Assembly: GCF_905220415.1 (NCBI RefSeq)
Contig: NC_059537.1
Location: 14,649,795 to 14,713,794, forward strand
Source of the DNA: Colias croceus
Lineage: Eukaryota; Arthropoda; Insecta; Lepidoptera; Pieridae
DNA length: 64,000 nucleotides
Direction of reading: 5' to 3'
A program made the position numbers and the translations under genes. The notes below the pieces were generated by a model that saw nothing but the letters and a program-made list of their open reading frames with translations, ran no database searches and was not told the DNA's origin. Each line of letters begins with the position of its first letter. Position 1 is the stretch's first letter. This document shows positions 63,180-64,000 of the stretch, in pieces.

Positions 63180-63255
63180 TATTTACGTAATATATAAAAA
63201 TGAAACCCATTTCGCGTTGTCACGTACCACGGGCGAAGCCAGGGCGGAACGATAG
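63180..63255 (+). repeat. Helitron-like 3' end relic without CTAG
   Basis: ATATATAAAAATGAAACCCA, then CCACGGGCGAAGCCAGGGCG and GAACGATAGT. It resembles the inverted copy at 50874-51042, but the terminal CTAG has become GATAG. Confidence 0.4.
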
Positions 63256-64000
63256 TAAACAAATATTTTCCAAACTAATTATAGTGATTTTGAAAGTTTG
63301 ACTTAATTTTTAAGTTATTAGTTTGTTATGTGTATCTTCTTGCTTCTATGACACTAACCATTGTTTTACATAATATAATAGAGTGCAATACAATTAACAT
63401 TAATTCGTACAGGTACATTTCTTTAAAATATTATTTCCTTTTAGAAAGGAATGAGAAGAATTATGTAGTTGTAAAAAATCTTTTAATAAAAATAACCTTT
63501 AAATCTCAAATAATGCACTTACGCTAAATATTTAAAAATATTCAGTGCAGTATATTGGCAGAAGTTTCAGTAAATACTGCGAGGGATTAGAACAAAGTTT
63601 ACAGTAGATTTTTGGACGTTTATTCACAATAAACAGGAGATGTTGGCGATCCGCCAGCGCGTAGAATGAACCGCGGCTAACTTCACCGCGCAACATTTTT
63701 GGGACCCATTGATTGACATTTACAAAACGTTACAAATGTACAGACATGTGTATTGTGTACCTACATGATCAGGTAAATTACTTTATCAGTTTTTTATGCA
63801 AAAGCAAGTTCTTACTTGCTAATGTTTAACACCAATATATACCTACTTCGAAATTTTAATTGTAATCAACCATCGACCCCAATTAAGTTAGTCCTAGTCT
63901 ATCTTTTTAATCAATATAAACTCATCAGCTTGCAAGATACAACTATTTCTTTACTTATTATTTTTAAAAACACTTTTCAAATATCTTCTAGCCTACAAAA

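Larger units (their letters stand above)
55999..64000 (+). other. Following intron of the Dpr-like gene, incomplete
   Basis: Begins with GTAAGT and runs to the window edge without an exon that continues the Ig domain. It contains the LTR-like block, a cluster of Helitron copies at 58640-62189, and AT-rich sequence with no further recognised features. Confidence 0.55.

Overview
This window looks like AT-rich animal nuclear DNA, most likely from a moth or butterfly (Lepidoptera). The reasons are the very low gene density, the abundance of short Helitron-type repeats of the kind common in Lepidoptera (5' TC, GC-rich 3' hairpin, CTAG end, inserted between A and T), a tRNA-derived SINE head, and LINE 3' ends typical of lepidopteran genomes. 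No bacterial-style genes, operons or CRISPR arrays are present. The species assignment is inference from repeat style only.

Only one host gene is recognisable. It is the 5' part of a Dpr-family (defective proboscis extension response) immunoglobulin cell-surface protein on the + strand, closest in my memory to Dpr6/Dpr10. A signal-peptide exon (coding part 9632-9695) ends in phase 1. After an intron of about 46 kb it joins in frame to an exon (55832-55998) that encodes the start of the first Ig domain and ends in phase 0. The remaining exons lie beyond the right edge. Nearly everything else described here therefore sits upstream of this gene or inside its introns.

The dominant structure is in the first intron, at 12531-24071: a very large nested inverted repeat. 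Two arms of about 2 kb (12531-14744 and 17361-24071) face each other around a unique 2.6-kb core. The outer end of each arm is itself a near-perfect palindrome with 290-nt arms. The right arm was later interrupted by a 4.6-kb Ty3/Gypsy-type LTR retrotransposon (18707-23309) whose two 279-bp LTRs look identical. It carries an open 1050-residue Gag-Pol frame that lacks the end of RNase H and the integrase core. Each arm also gained one 3' fragment of a non-LTR retrotransposon. Because the other arm preserves the empty site in every case, the order of events can be read directly.

Elsewhere there are at least four Helitron-like families (about 20 copies or relics), a 731-bp element with perfect 31-bp inverted ends (7992-8722), a pair of hairpin-bearing repeats (5491 and 32590), a 58-bp hairpin flanked by an 8-bp direct repeat (38180-38237), a 163-bp palindromic element (54674-54836), LINE 3' ends, a SINE, and two possible LTR remnants. 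A decayed protein-coding relic of unknown identity, broken by stops and frameshifts, lies on the - strand at 49149-49665. The blocks in between are AT-rich and show nothing I can name.
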